A stretch of DNA of 32,042 nucleotides, from NCBI GenBank assembly GCA_031281555.1, contig JAITFK010000093.1:1-32042 (forward strand), written 5' to 3'. The notes below the pieces were generated by a model. The model searched no databases. It was not told where the DNA came from and was given only the letters and a program-made list of their open reading frames with translations. This DNA is from Treponema sp. (GTDB lineage: Bacteria; Spirochaetota; Spirochaetia; Treponematales; Breznakiellaceae). The position numbers and the translations under genes are program-made. Every line of letters starts with the position of its first letter. Positions within the stretch are counted from its first letter, which is position 1. Positions 7,318 through 15,151 of this stretch are shown here, in pieces.

Positions 7318-8313
7318 ATGAAGAAACTCTTAGTAGTTTTATTGATGCTCGCAGTAATGGGCACGGTAGTCTTCGCCGGCAGCAGCGGCGAAAACAGTTC
7401 GCTCCCCACACTCGGCGTAGCGATCTACAAGTTTGACGACACATTCATGTCTTACGTTAGAAACGCCATCGCCAAGAACGCGGAAGGCAAAGCTAACGTT
7501 AATATCGTTGATTCCCAGAACACGCAGCCTACACAGAATGATCAGGTTGACCAGTTTATCACCAGAAAAGTGAAAGCTATCGCCATCAATCCTGTTGACA
7601 GGACAGCGGCTGGCGCGATTATCACCAAGGCGAGAAGTGCAAACCTTCCGGTAGTGTTCTTTAACCGCGAACCATTCGCCGACGACATGAGAAGCTGGGA
7701 CAAAGTGTATTATGTCGGGGCCAAGGCCGAAGAATCGGGCACTATGCAGGGCGATATCGCCGCCGATTACTGGATTGCGCAGGGCAAACAGAACACGGTA
7801 CTGCGCTATATCATGCTGAAAGGCGAGCCGGGACACCAGGACGCGGAACTTCGCACCGAATATTCAGTAAAACAGATTCAAGCCAGAGGCATCAGGGTTC
7901 AGGAACTGGCAGTTGACACCGCGATGTGGGATCGTCCCAGAGCGGTAGAGAAAATGGACGCTTTCTGGGCGCGCTTCGGCAACCAGATTGACATGGTTCT
8001 CTGTAACAATGACGACATGGCGCTCGGCGTTATCGAGTCACTCAAGAAAGTCGGTATCTTCTCAGGCGGCAGGTACATTCCCGTACTCGGCGTTGACGCT
8101 ACCGCTCCCGCGCTTCAGGCTCTTGCGGAAGGCACACTCCTCGGCACAGTACTGAATGACGCGCAGAACCAGGGCAAGGCTACCTTTGACCTTACCTATG
8201 CCCTCGCGACAGGCGCAAATCCCGCCAACGCAGGCTGGACACTCACTGACGGCAAATATGTCTGGGTTCCTTACCAAAAAGTAACAAAAGATAACTTCAG
8301 GCAATTCCAGTAA
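7318..8313 (+). CDS. mglB: Galactose/glucose-binding periplasmic protein MglB
   Basis: The 331-residue protein closely follows Escherichia coli MglB: 'GVAIYKFDDTFMS', 'SQNTQPTQNDQVD', 'PVVFFNREP', 'LKGEPGHQDAE', 'DTAMWD' and 'GTVLNDAQNQ'. The ten sugar contacts known for the E. coli protein appear conserved here as D41, F43, N116, H173, D175, R179, W204, N231, D260 and N280, so glucose/galactose binding is very likely. The signal peptide (1-20, ending VVFA) has no lipobox cysteine. The EF-hand-like calcium loop of the E. coli protein (mature residues 134-142) is missing: the chain goes from 'DYWIAQGKQ' almost directly to 'LRYIMLKG'. The ATG at 7318, 6 nt after GGAGG, was chosen over the upstream in-frame ATG at 7240, which lies in the leader. 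Confidence 0.95.
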   Translation: MKKLLVVLLMLAVMGTVVFAGSSGENSSLPTLGVAIYKFDDTFMSYVRNAIAKNAEGKANVNIVDSQNTQPTQNDQVDQFITRKVKAIAINPVDRTAAGAIITKARSANLPVVFFNREPFADDMRSWDKVYYVGAKAEESGTMQGDIAADYWIAQGKQNTVLRYIMLKGEPGHQDAELRTEYSVKQIQARGIRVQELAVDTAMWDRPRAVEKMDAFWARFGNQIDMVLCNNDDMALGVIESLKKVGIFSGGRYIPVLGVDATAPALQALAEGTLLGTVLNDAQNQGKATFDLTYALATGANPANAGWTLTDGKYVWVPYQKVTKDNFRQFQ

Positions 8314-8324
8314 CAGACGGAAAA

Positions 8325-8347
8325 CGCCGGGCAGACGGCGCTTTTTT
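8325..8347 (+). terminator. Short intercistronic terminator or attenuator after mglB
   Basis: CGCCG (8325-8329), loop GGCAGA and CGGCG (8336-8340), then a C and six T residues. The 5-bp GC stem with a T6 tract, just 11 nt after the mglB stop, probably causes partial termination so that mglB is expressed above mglAC. Confidence 0.5.
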
Positions 8348-8358
8348 ACACGATTTCA

Positions 8359-8398
8359 CGCGGGGAGCGCAAGGGGGTTACCCCACGCCGCGCCCGCG
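8359..8398 (+). repeat. GC-rich imperfect palindrome in the mglB-mglA spacer
   Basis: Outer arms CGCGGG (8359-8364) and CCCGCG (8393-8398) enclose GGGG (8374-8377) TTA CCCC (8381-8384) with partial pairing between. The stretch is far more GC-rich than anything around it. It could be a REP-like element or an mRNA-stabilising stem-loop. Confidence 0.55.
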
Positions 8399-8421
8399 CG
8401 CGAATCAAGCGGAGCGCGATT

Positions 8422-9945
8422 ATGAACGAGTATATCCTACAGATAAAGTCAATTTCCAAGTCTTTTCCCGGCGTACACGCGCTGGATAATGTTTCCATTG
8501 ACATAAAGCCGGGCTCGGTTCACGCCCTTATGGGGGAAAACGGAGCGGGCAAGTCAACGCTGATGAAGTGCCTTTTCGGCATTTACGACCCCGACGATGG
8601 GGAAATCCTTCTTGACGGAAAGAGCGTTCGCTTTGAAAACTCAAGGCAGGCGCTGGACGCGGGCATCTCAATGATTCATCAGGAACTTCTGCCTATACCG
8701 CTTAGGCCCGTTATGGAAAATCTGTGGCTTGGGCGTTTCCCGAAACACTCGATCGGCCCTTTCAAGTTTGTCGATCACAAAAAAATGTACAATAATTCGC
8801 AGGCGCTGTTCAAAGACTTAAACATGGACATAAACCCCTCTGTCTGGGTTCGCGAGCTTTCGGCGTCAAAGATACAGTCACTGGAAATAGCAAAGGCTGT
8901 TTCCTATGGCGCGAAGGTTATTATCATGGATGAACCGACATCGTCCCTCACAGAGAACGAAGTTCATCATTTATTTGAAATTATCAGGCGGCTTCGAAAC
9001 GAAGGAACCGCTATTATATATATCTCCCACAAGATAGAAGAAATACTTACAATCTCTGACGAAGTTTCCATAATGCGTGACGGCAGGCATGTCGGGACAT
9101 ATCTCGCCAAAGAGCTTACTATCGACCATATTATCAAATACATGGTGGGGCGCGATCTTTCGCACCGCTTCCCGCCCAAGACGAATGTCCCCGGCGAGAC
9201 CGTAATGGAAGTGAAAGAACTTACTTCGGAGAAACCGCGCTCTTTCCGCAACGTGAGTTTCACACTGGGGCGCGGCGAAATACTCGGAATCGGCGGGCTT
9301 GTAGGAGCCCAGAGAACGGAACTTGTTGAATCGATTTTCGGTTTAAGACCGATTGAGAGCGGGCAGATTTTAATTAAGGGCAAGCCTACGCGGATTAAGA
9401 ACCCAAGGCAGGCAAAGCAACACAAACTGGCCCTTGTTACCGAAGAAAGGCGCGCGTCGGGGATTATTCCCATGCGCTCTGTCAGGGACAATATGCTTTT
9501 GGCGAATATCAGCTATTATGTGGGCGCGGGCGGGCTTATAAACGAGAAAATGTGCGATACGGATGTTTCGGACAAGATTAAATCATTAAACGTTAAGACG
9601 CCGAGTTCGAAAACCCTGATAAGAGACCTCTCAGGCGGCAACCAGCAGAAGGTGCTTTTCGCGAGATGGCTTCTTACAGGGCCTGATATTCTCATTCTGG
9701 ACGAACCCACAAGGGGAATTGATGTAGGCGCAAAGTACGAGATTTACAATGTCATTATCAATTTAGCAAAAGAAGGAAAGAGTATTATTATGATTTCATC
9801 TGAAATGCCTGAGTTGCTGGGTATTTCGGACCGGATTATGGTAATGTGCGAAGGCAGGGTAACAGGGTTCTTGGAAAGAGAAACTGCCACACAGGAAGCA
9901 ATCATGCATATAGCAGCGCAATTTGAACAGAAGGCTTCGGCCTAG
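8422..9945 (+). CDS. mglA: Galactose/methyl-galactoside ABC transporter ATPase MglA
   Basis: The 507-residue tandem ABC ATPase is the same size as E. coli MglA (506). Domain 1: Walker A GENGAGKST (38-46), a signature-like 'LSASKIQSLEIAKA' and Walker B at D170-E171. Domain 2: 'GGLVGAQRTELVESIFG', which replaces a normal P-loop as in other MglA proteins, LSGGNQQ from residue 403, and Walker B at D427-E428 in DEPTRGIDVGAK. 'ALVTEERR' and 'SSEMPELLGISDR' are also shared with MglA. The protein couples ATP hydrolysis to sugar import through MglC. The ATG at 8422 is preceded by GGAG (8411-8414). It sits 108 nt after mglB because of the structured spacer and 27 nt before mglC. Confidence 0.95.
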   Translation: MNEYILQIKSISKSFPGVHALDNVSIDIKPGSVHALMGENGAGKSTLMKCLFGIYDPDDGEILLDGKSVRFENSRQALDAGISMIHQELLPIPLRPVMENLWLGRFPKHSIGPFKFVDHKKMYNNSQALFKDLNMDINPSVWVRELSASKIQSLEIAKAVSYGAKVIIMDEPTSSLTENEVHHLFEIIRRLRNEGTAIIYISHKIEEILTISDEVSIMRDGRHVGTYLAKELTIDHIIKYMVGRDLSHRFPPKTNVPGETVMEVKELTSEKPRSFRNVSFTLGRGEILGIGGLVGAQRTELVESIFGLRPIESGQILIKGKPTRIKNPRQAKQHKLALVTEERRASGIIPMRSVRDNMLLANISYYVGAGGLINEKMCDTDVSDKIKSLNVKTPSSKTLIRDLSGGNQQKVLFARWLLTGPDILILDEPTRGIDVGAKYEIYNVIINLAKEGKSIIMISSEMPELLGISDRIMVMCEGRVTGFLERETATQEAIMHIAAQFEQKASA

Positions 9946-9972
9946 TTTGCCGTTATAAATAAGGAGAGAGAT

Positions 9973-10995
9973 ATGAGTAATAAAGTGAACATCAAAGTTG
10001 TAAAGAACTTCGGTTTGCAGTACGCGATTTATTTTGTGTTTGTTGCCCTTGTTCTGATAATCACAATAAAGGAGCCTTCATTCCTGTCCCTCAACAATTT
10101 CAGAAATATTCTGTCCATGTCGGCGACAAGGGTTATTTTTGCAATGGGTATGGGCGCGGTTCTTATAACAGGCGGCGTTGACCTCTCAGCTGGGCGGCAG
10201 GTTGGGCTTGCAGCGGTAATTTCCGCTTCTCTTTTACAGTCCGTGGATTATTCGCGCAGGATGTATCCTGATATGCCGGTGCTTCCGCTGATTATTCCTA
10301 TCATCATTGCTATGGCGGCGTGCGGTATTTTCGGTTTTTTAAACGGTGTGTTTGTAACAAAACTTAAAGTTCCGGCTTTTATTGCCACTCTTGGCACTAT
10401 GGTAGCGGTTTACGGCGCGACTTCTCTTTACTTTGACCGACCGCCTTACGGCGCACAGCCTATCGGCGGCCTTGACAGGCGTTTTTCCGCTCTCGGAACC
10501 GGCTATATAGGGTTTGACGGCGCGTATTCAATTCCTTATATCGTTATTATTGCCGCAGTTGTTACGTTTATTACTTGGGTATTGTTCAATAAAACAACTT
10601 ACGGTAAAAACATTTACGCTATCGGCGGCAACGCGGAAGCTGCCAAAGTTTCCGGTGTGAACGTAACGCGGACTCTTATTACGGTTTATACTGTCGCGGG
10701 GATTCTTTACGGTCTGGGCGGGAGCCTTGAAGCGGCGAGAACAGGCGGCGCGACCAATAATTACGGTAACGGTTATGAGCTTGACGCCATTGCCGCCTGC
10801 GTTGTCGGCGGCGTATCAAACCTTGGCGGTATTGGAACAGTGCCTGGTATTGTGATCGGCGTTTTAATATTGTCGGTAATAAATTACGGACTGACTTTTA
10901 TCAATATGTCGCCTTACTGGCAGAACGTTGTAAAAGGTGCGATTATCATTGCGGCAGTTGCTTTGGATATCAGAAAATATCTTTCAAAGCGCTAA
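9973..10995 (+). CDS. mglC: Galactose/methyl-galactoside ABC transporter permease MglC
   Basis: The 340-residue protein has eight to ten hydrophobic helices and aligns with E. coli MglC over its whole length. Key blocks are 'GGVDLSAGRQVGLAAV', 'PAFIATLGTMVAVYG', 'IGGNAEAAKVSGVNV', 'ATNNYGNGYELDAIAA' and 'INYGLTFINMSPYWQ'. It forms the membrane channel of the MglBAC importer. AGGAGAG lies just before the ATG at 9973. After the stop, arms CCTGTAT (10998-11004) and ATACAGG (11034-11040) could pair across a long loop, but there is no convincing terminator. Confidence 0.95.
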   Translation: MSNKVNIKVVKNFGLQYAIYFVFVALVLIITIKEPSFLSLNNFRNILSMSATRVIFAMGMGAVLITGGVDLSAGRQVGLAAVISASLLQSVDYSRRMYPDMPVLPLIIPIIIAMAACGIFGFLNGVFVTKLKVPAFIATLGTMVAVYGATSLYFDRPPYGAQPIGGLDRRFSALGTGYIGFDGAYSIPYIVIIAAVVTFITWVLFNKTTYGKNIYAIGGNAEAAKVSGVNVTRTLITVYTVAGILYGLGGSLEAARTGGATNNYGNGYELDAIAACVVGGVSNLGGIGTVPGIVIGVLILSVINYGLTFINMSPYWQNVVKGAIIIAAVALDIRKYLSKR

Positions 10996-11071
10996 TCCCT
11001 GTATTTTAAAGTTCGCCTTGAAGTGTGTTTGCGATACAGGCAAATAATAATTTAGAACGCTATTTTTACCA

Positions 11072-11100
11072 TTGTAACGGCGCGGTTTTTCTGTTATATT
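11072..11100 (+). promoter_or_regulatory. Putative sigma-70 promoter of the SpeE-like membrane protein operon
   Basis: TTGTAA (11072-11077), a 17-nt spacer and TATATT (11095-11100). The -10 ends 10 nt before the ATG at 11111, and no Shine-Dalgarno lies between, so the transcript may begin only a few bases before the start codon. Confidence 0.5.
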
Positions 11101-11110
11101 TTTTAAACTG

Positions 11111-13606
11111 ATGAAAAAGAATCAATTAGCTGCACTTTTCTTTATTTCTGCGGCAGGAATCTCCTTTGAACTCTATGTAATGCGGATTTTTTCTGTCGGA
11201 AGCTGGTCAAATTTCGGTTCTTTGGTCATTTCCACAGCCCTTTTAGGTATAGGCCTTGCAGGAATCATACTCACTTTTTTGGAAGAACAGGTACGCAAAC
11301 GCCCTGAAATGTATATGTCAATTCTGGCTATCCTGCTTCCGCTGTTTATGTCGGCGGCTGTTATCCTTGCTCAAATGGTTCCGTTTAATCCTATTTTTCT
11401 GGCTTCAGATTCACGTCAGCTTTGGTTCATAGGAGCTTATTACATAATTTACGGTTTTCCTTTCTTCATTATCGCGTCCTATGTCGGCATTACTTTTATT
11501 GCTTTAAGGGACAAAATTATCGGAGTATATTTCTGGAATATGATCGGTTCAGGTCTGGGCGGACTGTTTATTGTACTTTTTATGTTCTTTCTCCCGCCGC
11601 AGTATCTTTTACTGCCGATACTTGCTCTTACAATCATTGCCGCTCTTCTAAGTTCCTACCGTAATAACGGGAAATGGGTTTTTCCTGTTCCTTATGTTAT
11701 ATGCCTTTCATTAACCGCAATAGGTTCAATTTTTCTTACATTTTTTTGGGGAAATATCAGGATTTCGGACTATAAAGACATAAGCTATGTACGCAAGTAC
11801 GCCGATTCAACGCTCGTCCATCATTCATACGGCCCCGCGGGAGAATTCCATGTTTTTGCATCAAGATATTTCCATTTTGCACCGGGGCTTTCAGATAACG
11901 CCGTATTGAAGATTGATAATCTGCCTTCCCAGCTTTATTGGGGACTTTTTATTGACGGCTCAGGACCGATAGGAATAATGGGAAGCCTGAAAGAAGATGA
12001 AAAAATATATATGGACTACCTTCCTATGGCGGCTCCTTACACAATGCTTTCCAATCCTGACGTGCTGCTTGTAAATATGTGCGGCGGTATTAACGCGCAG
12101 GTCGCGCTTTATAACGGAGCCCGTAGAATAGACATTGTAGAGCCTTCCGCGGAAATGATCCGCCTCTTAAAAAATGATCCGACCATTTCACTCTTTACAG
12201 GAGAGCTTCTTTCAACGGAAGAAATCAATGTAATACGCGGAGAAGGCCGTTCTCACAGCGCAAATAACCCGGGTTCCTATGACTTAATAGAAATAAGTCT
12301 TGTGGACTCAGTTGGTCTAACAGATTCAGGCGGTTATGCGGTACATGAAGATTTTAAATACACAGTGGAAGCGTTCAAAGAGTATTTTATGGGACTTAAA
12401 GAAGGCGGTGTTCTTTCCCTGACAGTTTGGGACAGATTAAACCCGCCGAGGAATGTGCCGCGTCTTTTGAACACAATAATCCGCGCCATGAAGGAGTCGG
12501 GTTTTGCAGAACCTGAAAAATGCCTTTATTCATTCGGGCTTTTACGCTCTACATCGACTATACTTGTGAAAAAAGGAGCGTTAACAGCAAGAGACTTAAA
12601 CGATCTTAGCCTTTATATAAAAAATTGTTCGTTTGATCTTTTCTATGCTCCCGGCGTTGAATTGCCTCTTCGCGATATTGATATACTGATGGCAAGCTAC
12701 CGTTACCAGTTTGAGGGTTCTTTTTTTGATAAAATAGAAACTTTTACAAACGCGGATATGTACCGCACTGTAATTCCCAGATTTTTCGCGGGAGAAGCGA
12801 AAAAAATTGAAGAAAGCTATATTTTTGATATTCAGCCTATCCTTGATTCACGTCCCTACTATACCGGTTATTTAAAAATTGACGAATTACCCATGTATCT
12901 GGATCAATTACGCGATATTTCCGAAGAATGGGGATATCTTCTTCTTTTTGCAATGCTAATCCAATCATGTATTTTCGGGCTTATTGTAATTCTAATACCG
13001 GTTATCGGCAGAAGGAAAACCTTGTTCAAAAAACACAGGGGAACAATCGGCGTTATTTTTTACTATGCGGGTCTCGGATTTGGATATATGCTAATTGAAA
13101 TTTACCTTATCCAGCGTCTTGCCGTCTTCCTTTCCAATCCAACTTATTCAACAAGTATCGTAATAACCGTAATGCTCATTTCTTCCGCTCTTGGGAACCT
13201 GACAAGCGGACTTTTGAAACGTTTCAGGCTTTTTGTCGTTCCCATAGCCTGCACCCTGGTTGGCGGCGGACTTCTCTTCTACATATTTGGACTTGATAAC
13301 TTTCTCTCGTCATTCAGTTCGTCTTCTATGATGACGCGCTTTTTGGTATCCGCCTTAATAATAGCGCCTCCTGCCTTTTTTATGGGCATTCCTTACCCCA
13401 ACGGTCTTGACAGCCTGCAGGAAAGAAAACCTCACCTTCTTCCCTGGGCATGGGGAATGAACGGCGGCCTTTCCCTTGTAGGAAGCTCAATGGCGAGACT
13501 TCTTTCGGTAGCAAGCGGCTTCCCGGTGCTTTTGAATCTGGGAATTGCGGTTTACTTAATGGTTGGAGTTCTTTTCCCAATCAATTATAAAATGACAGAG
13601 GATTGA
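11111..13606 (+). CDS. Polytopic membrane protein with spermidine-synthase-like (Rossmann methyltransferase-fold) domain
   Basis: The 831-residue protein has three parts: an N-terminal block of about six to seven membrane helices (1-215), a soluble SpeE-like Rossmann domain (about 230-590) and a C-terminal block of about six helices (600-825). The soluble domain shows a nucleotide-type loop 'LLVNMCGGINAQV' (about 318-330), an acidic strand end 'IDIVEPSAEM', and 'YDLIEISLVDS' followed by 'VEAFKEYFMGLKEGG', as in membrane-fused spermidine synthase homologues. The classical GGGDG loop and catalytic YDxxxxDxxDP are altered, so polyamine synthesis should not be assumed. The substrate is unknown. 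Family members are common in bacteria under the name 'spermidine synthase family membrane protein'. It heads a plus-strand gene run, with atpD 6 nt downstream. Confidence 0.75.
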   Translation: MKKNQLAALFFISAAGISFELYVMRIFSVGSWSNFGSLVISTALLGIGLAGIILTFLEEQVRKRPEMYMSILAILLPLFMSAAVILAQMVPFNPIFLASDSRQLWFIGAYYIIYGFPFFIIASYVGITFIALRDKIIGVYFWNMIGSGLGGLFIVLFMFFLPPQYLLLPILALTIIAALLSSYRNNGKWVFPVPYVICLSLTAIGSIFLTFFWGNIRISDYKDISYVRKYADSTLVHHSYGPAGEFHVFASRYFHFAPGLSDNAVLKIDNLPSQLYWGLFIDGSGPIGIMGSLKEDEKIYMDYLPMAAPYTMLSNPDVLLVNMCGGINAQVALYNGARRIDIVEPSAEMIRLLKNDPTISLFTGELLSTEEINVIRGEGRSHSANNPGSYDLIEISLVDSVGLTDSGGYAVHEDFKYTVEAFKEYFMGLKEGGVLSLTVWDRLNPPRNVPRLLNTIIRAMKESGFAEPEKCLYSFGLLRSTSTILVKKGALTARDLNDLSLYIKNCSFDLFYAPGVELPLRDIDILMASYRYQFEGSFFDKIETFTNADMYRTVIPRFFAGEAKKIEESYIFDIQPILDSRPYYTGYLKIDELPMYLDQLRDISEEWGYLLLFAMLIQSCIFGLIVILIPVIGRRKTLFKKHRGTIGVIFYYAGLGFGYMLIEIYLIQRLAVFLSNPTYSTSIVITVMLISSALGNLTSGLLKRFRLFVVPIACTLVGGGLLFYIFGLDNFLSSFSSSSMMTRFLVSALIIAPPAFFMGIPYPNGLDSLQERKPHLLPWAWGMNGGLSLVGSSMARLLSVASGFPVLLNLGIAVYLMVGVLFPINYKMTED

Positions 13607-13612
13607 TTTAAT

Positions 13613-14257
13613 ATGGCAAGAGAACAGATAGCTCCTACTAAAAGTAATCTTATAAAGGTTAAAGAAAGGCTTAATATTGCGCAGGAAGGGCATGATCTCC
13701 TTGAACAGAAACGGGAGATACTTGTTTCCGAACTGATGCGCAGGGTAGAGCAGGTAAAGCTTCTGGAACGTGATCTTGAAAAACGAATAGATACGGCCTA
13801 TCCTTGCGCAAAGAGAATGCTGCTTATGATAGGCAGGCAGCGGGCCAGGCGGCTGTCAGAAAATATTCATTATAATTATAAATTAAAAGAAAAACAGATA
13901 ATTACCGCCGGAATGAAGCTTCCGGGGCTGGAAATTGATTTACCGTCAATAGAATTAAAATATTCTCCGCTGAATTCATTTGCGGAATGTGATGAAACCG
14001 TGATAGAATTCTTCGAACTGCTCAAAATATGTACTGAAATGGCTGTAATAAGGACAATTGCGTGGAGACTGGCCAGAGAGGTAAAGCGCACGCAGCGGCG
14101 GGTAAATGCCCTTGAAAAAATGGTTATTCCGACTGCCAGCGAGACCAAAACATATATTGAGTCTGTATTGGAAGAACGCGAAAGGGATTCTTTCTTTACA
14201 AGTAAGCTATTAAAAAAGAAAGGAGCGTCGAACAAGCTGCATGAAGCATCTCATTAA
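13613..14257 (+). CDS. atpD: V-type ATP synthase/ATPase subunit D (orphan gene)
   Basis: The 214-residue, largely helical protein has the N-terminal signature 'PTKSNLIKVKERL', then 'GHDLLEQKREIL', of V/A-type ATPase subunit D. The C-terminal helix contains 'WRLAREVKRTQRRVNALE' near 165-182, also a family hallmark. Subunit D is the central rotor shaft that links the A3B3 head to the membrane ring. No other V-ATPase subunit is encoded in this window, although these genes normally sit in one operon. Length and both coiled-coil helices are intact. A weak AGAGGA precedes the ATG at 13613, 6 nt after the previous stop. The 3' end overlaps the next gene by 17 nt. The partner subunits are presumably elsewhere on the chromosome. 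Confidence 0.88.
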   Translation: MAREQIAPTKSNLIKVKERLNIAQEGHDLLEQKREILVSELMRRVEQVKLLERDLEKRIDTAYPCAKRMLLMIGRQRARRLSENIHYNYKLKEKQIITAGMKLPGLEIDLPSIELKYSPLNSFAECDETVIEFFELLKICTEMAVIRTIAWRLAREVKRTQRRVNALEKMVIPTASETKTYIESVLEERERDSFFTSKLLKKKGASNKLHEASH

Positions 14258-14723
14258 CGATATTGTAGTCGCGGTTACGGGCACGGAAGCCTCTATTTTG
14301 GCAGCCAAATACGCCATTGTCATGACAAAGTATTATAACTGTAAATTACACGCTGTCTATGTTGTAGATACAGCTACAATTAAAATGCTTACATTAAGCA
14401 AAATATTTATTCAGGAAGAAGGCGCCGAATACGAAAAAAACCTTGAAAACAACGGTAACCGTTATCTTACCTTTATTGAAGAACTTGCGAAGGAAAAAGA
14501 TGTAAAAATTGAGCGGATTTTGCGTAAAGGCGCGATATATACGGAAATTCTTAAAGTAGCGGATGAAAAAAACGCCGATTTAATTCTGCTTGGAGGCTGG
14601 GAAAAAGATACTAAAACCAGCGACATAATCGGACATTCCCACCGTGAAATTATGGCAAATTCCAAATGTTCGGTATTGCTTGTAAAAGAACCGAATATTG
14701 ATCAAGTATATAAAAAAGCCTGA
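14241..14723 (+). CDS. Universal stress protein (UspA) family
   Basis: The 160-residue single-domain protein has the alpha/beta Usp fold order: 'DIVVAVTGTEAS' (strand 1), 'LHAVYVVD' (strand 2), 'RKGAIYTEILKVADEKNADLILLGG' (strand 4 region) and 'REIMANSKCSVLLV' at the end. The ATP-binding motif G-x2-G-x9-G-S/T is only partly kept (GGWEKDTKTSDIIGHS), so nucleotide binding is uncertain. Usp proteins are cytoplasmic and usually linked to stress or energy state. The ATG overlaps the end of atpD; the nearest AGGAG is 15 nt upstream, so coupled translation is likely. Confidence 0.82.
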   Translation: MKHLINDIVVAVTGTEASILAAKYAIVMTKYYNCKLHAVYVVDTATIKMLTLSKIFIQEEGAEYEKNLENNGNRYLTFIEELAKEKDVKIERILRKGAIYTEILKVADEKNADLILLGGWEKDTKTSDIIGHSHREIMANSKCSVLLVKEPNIDQVYKKA

Positions 14724-14738
14724 TAAATCGGAGAGAAT

Positions 14739-15146
14739 ATGAGAATAGCAGTTGTCAGCTCGCCGGCGGCAAGGAAACAGCCGCCTGATTATGTGCAAGC
14801 TCTTGCAAAGGGAATGGAATCAATGGGACATCGTGTAGATATTATCGACGCGTGGACAGAAGACGGAATGAAGCTTCCCGGATATGAGTATATTGCCGTA
14901 GCGGCGGAGCCTATTTCTTTTTTTTCAGGGAAAATTAACTCGAATATTACAAAAGTGCTTGCCGCCGGCAGCACTCTCGCCGGTAAAAAAAGCGCCGCTT
15001 TTATTAAGAAAGCGGGACTATTCAGCAGCCGCGCCCTTGCCAATCTGATGAAGACAATGGAAAAAGAGGGGATGGTTGTCAACTGGAGCGATTTGTTATT
15101 TAACGCGCCGCATGCCGAAGCGATGGGAAAACATATCGGCGCCTGA
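14739..15146 (+). CDS. Small flavodoxin-like-fold conserved protein
   Basis: The 135-residue protein starts with a Rossmann/flavodoxin-type first strand and helix ('MRIAVVSSPAARKQPPDYVQALAKGMESMG'-like pattern) followed by 'HRVDIIDA' and 'YEYIAVAAEP', in the order seen in flavodoxin-fold proteins. The normal phosphate-binding loop T/S-x-T-G-x-T is not present, so FMN binding is doubtful. I do not recognise a characterised homologue. GGAGAG lies a few bases before the ATG, 15 nt after the Usp stop and 5 nt before the J-protein gene. Confidence 0.6.
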   Translation: MRIAVVSSPAARKQPPDYVQALAKGMESMGHRVDIIDAWTEDGMKLPGYEYIAVAAEPISFFSGKINSNITKVLAAGSTLAGKKSAAFIKKAGLFSSRALANLMKTMEKEGMVVNWSDLLFNAPHAEAMGKHIGA

Positions 15147-15151
15147 CAGTT

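Noticed and set aside
8967-9491. 174-residue minus-strand ORF inside mglA
   Set aside because: Antisense shadow; mglA is unambiguous on the plus strand.
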